The notes under the pieces: model-generated
What the model was told of the DNA's origin: nothing
Database searches by the model: none
Seen by the model: only the letters and a program-made list of their open reading frames with translations
Shown: in pieces, positions 63,761-64,000 of the stretch
Position numbering within the stretch: position 1 is the first letter of the stretch
Layout of the letters: each line of letters opens with the position of its first letter
Position numbers and translations under genes: made by a program
From: Candidatus Methanoperedentaceae archaeon GB37
GTDB lineage: Archaea > Halobacteriota > Methanosarcinia > Methanosarcinales > EX4572-44
Assembly (NCBI GenBank): GCA_905171695.1
Contig: LR991653.1
Span: forward strand, 586,258 to 650,257
Length of the DNA: 64,000 nucleotides
Direction: 5' to 3'

Positions 63761-64000
63761 TCATGATTGGGAGCTACTGGAGAGGTTGGGAAGATCTGCG
63801 AGAACGATCTCCATGATCTCCTCGTGGACGCTTGTAATAGGCTTCTCTCCTTTGATCAGATGGGCGTATGGGAGCTCTTCTGCTAGAGTGGTGAAGATCT
63901 CTCTTACTCTCTCAAGGTATCTCTCGTCTTCGAATGCGTTTGGTGTATCGCCTCGGAGATTACGGATGCGTGAGATGCCGATCTCTGGGGGGATGTCGAT
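63761..64000 (-). CDS. tmk: thymidylate kinase, C-terminal part (cut by window edge)
   Basis: The last 79 codons of a dTMP kinase: IDIPPEIGISRIRN, then GDTPNAFEDERYLERVREIF, a typical lid region and C-terminus of archaeal Tmk. The start is beyond the right edge. It lies 58 bases upstream of serA on the same strand. Confidence 0.85.
   Translation of the reverse strand: MDIPPEIGISRIRNLRGDTPNAFEDERYLERVREIFTTLAEELPYAHLIKGEKPITSVHEEIMEIVLADLPNLSSSSQS

Overview
The window is a piece of an archaeal chromosome, most likely a euryarchaeon of the methanogen/anaerobic alkane-oxidiser group (Methanosarcinia, Syntrophoarchaeia or ANME-like). The grounds are an Mmp4/MtxX methanogenesis-marker gene, a class I HMG-CoA reductase and a UbiD-type decarboxylase of archaeal isoprenoid synthesis, eIF5A, transcription factor S, archaeal-type PheS, DtdA, Elp3, secF-secD order, a geranylgeranyl-reductase-type flavoprotein, a PGF-type C-terminal sorting signal, and TATA boxes 23-28 bases before leaderless starts. 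A hexaheme cytochrome c and CcdA indicate c-type cytochromes. Bacterial-type imports include GrpE-DnaK and a long PPi-dependent phosphofructokinase. I cannot name the species.

Layout. 1-5.9 kb: P-type ATPase, HMG-CoA reductase, B12-binding radical SAM protein, GIY-YIG-like protein and argH. 6.0-12.2 kb is an accessory island: a broken IS630 element, a nucleotidyltransferase/NucS-like remnant, an attC-like palindrome, a three-gene module (unknown 421 aa protein, 554 aa PD-ExE nuclease-like protein, CDC48-like AAA+ ATPase with an in-frame amber codon), a 36-base tandem repeat and a tyrosine-recombinase remnant. 12.4-20.9 kb: UbiD-dtdA-ferredoxin-yjbQ operon, grpE-dnaK, and a NitT/TauT-type ABC transporter. 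20.9-30.4 kb is mostly accessory: two IS5-type elements and degraded genes, with speB and eIF5A between them, then minus-strand cassettes separated by attC-like palindromes (an R-M pair probably specific for CTAG, two membrane proteins, gene fragments). 30.4-39.5 kb: DHH phosphoesterase, PPi-PFK, flavoprotein, ccdA, secF-secD. A single attC-like site plus a toxin-antitoxin pair sits at 39.5-40.1 kb. 40.2-64 kb is core: larA, DUF5788, an epoxyqueuosine-reductase-like Fe-S protein, pheS, elp3, a large secreted subtilase, larC, mscS, KaiC-like ATPase, cbiX, prepilin peptidase, mdh-fumA-fumB, two tRNAs, tfs, a cytochrome operon, mtxX, serA and part of tmk.

How the parts fit. larA and larC together suggest a nickel-pincer lactate-racemase-type enzyme. 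speB makes the polyamine precursor from which the hypusine of eIF5A is built. mdh-fumA-fumB form the malate/fumarate arm of a (partial) TCA cycle. The DUF11 protein, hexaheme cytochrome and lipoprotein look like one exported redox operon, with CcdA as a likely helper.

The most interesting structure is a set of five palindromes (about 7.5, 26.7, 28.8, 29.4 and 39.6 kb) with integron attC-like architecture. Each lies immediately downstream of a minus-strand accessory gene or gene pair (ATPase-nuclease module, restriction-modification pair, small membrane protein, a truncated gene, toxin-antitoxin pair). This looks like archaeal integron-type gene cassettes without an intact integrase in view.
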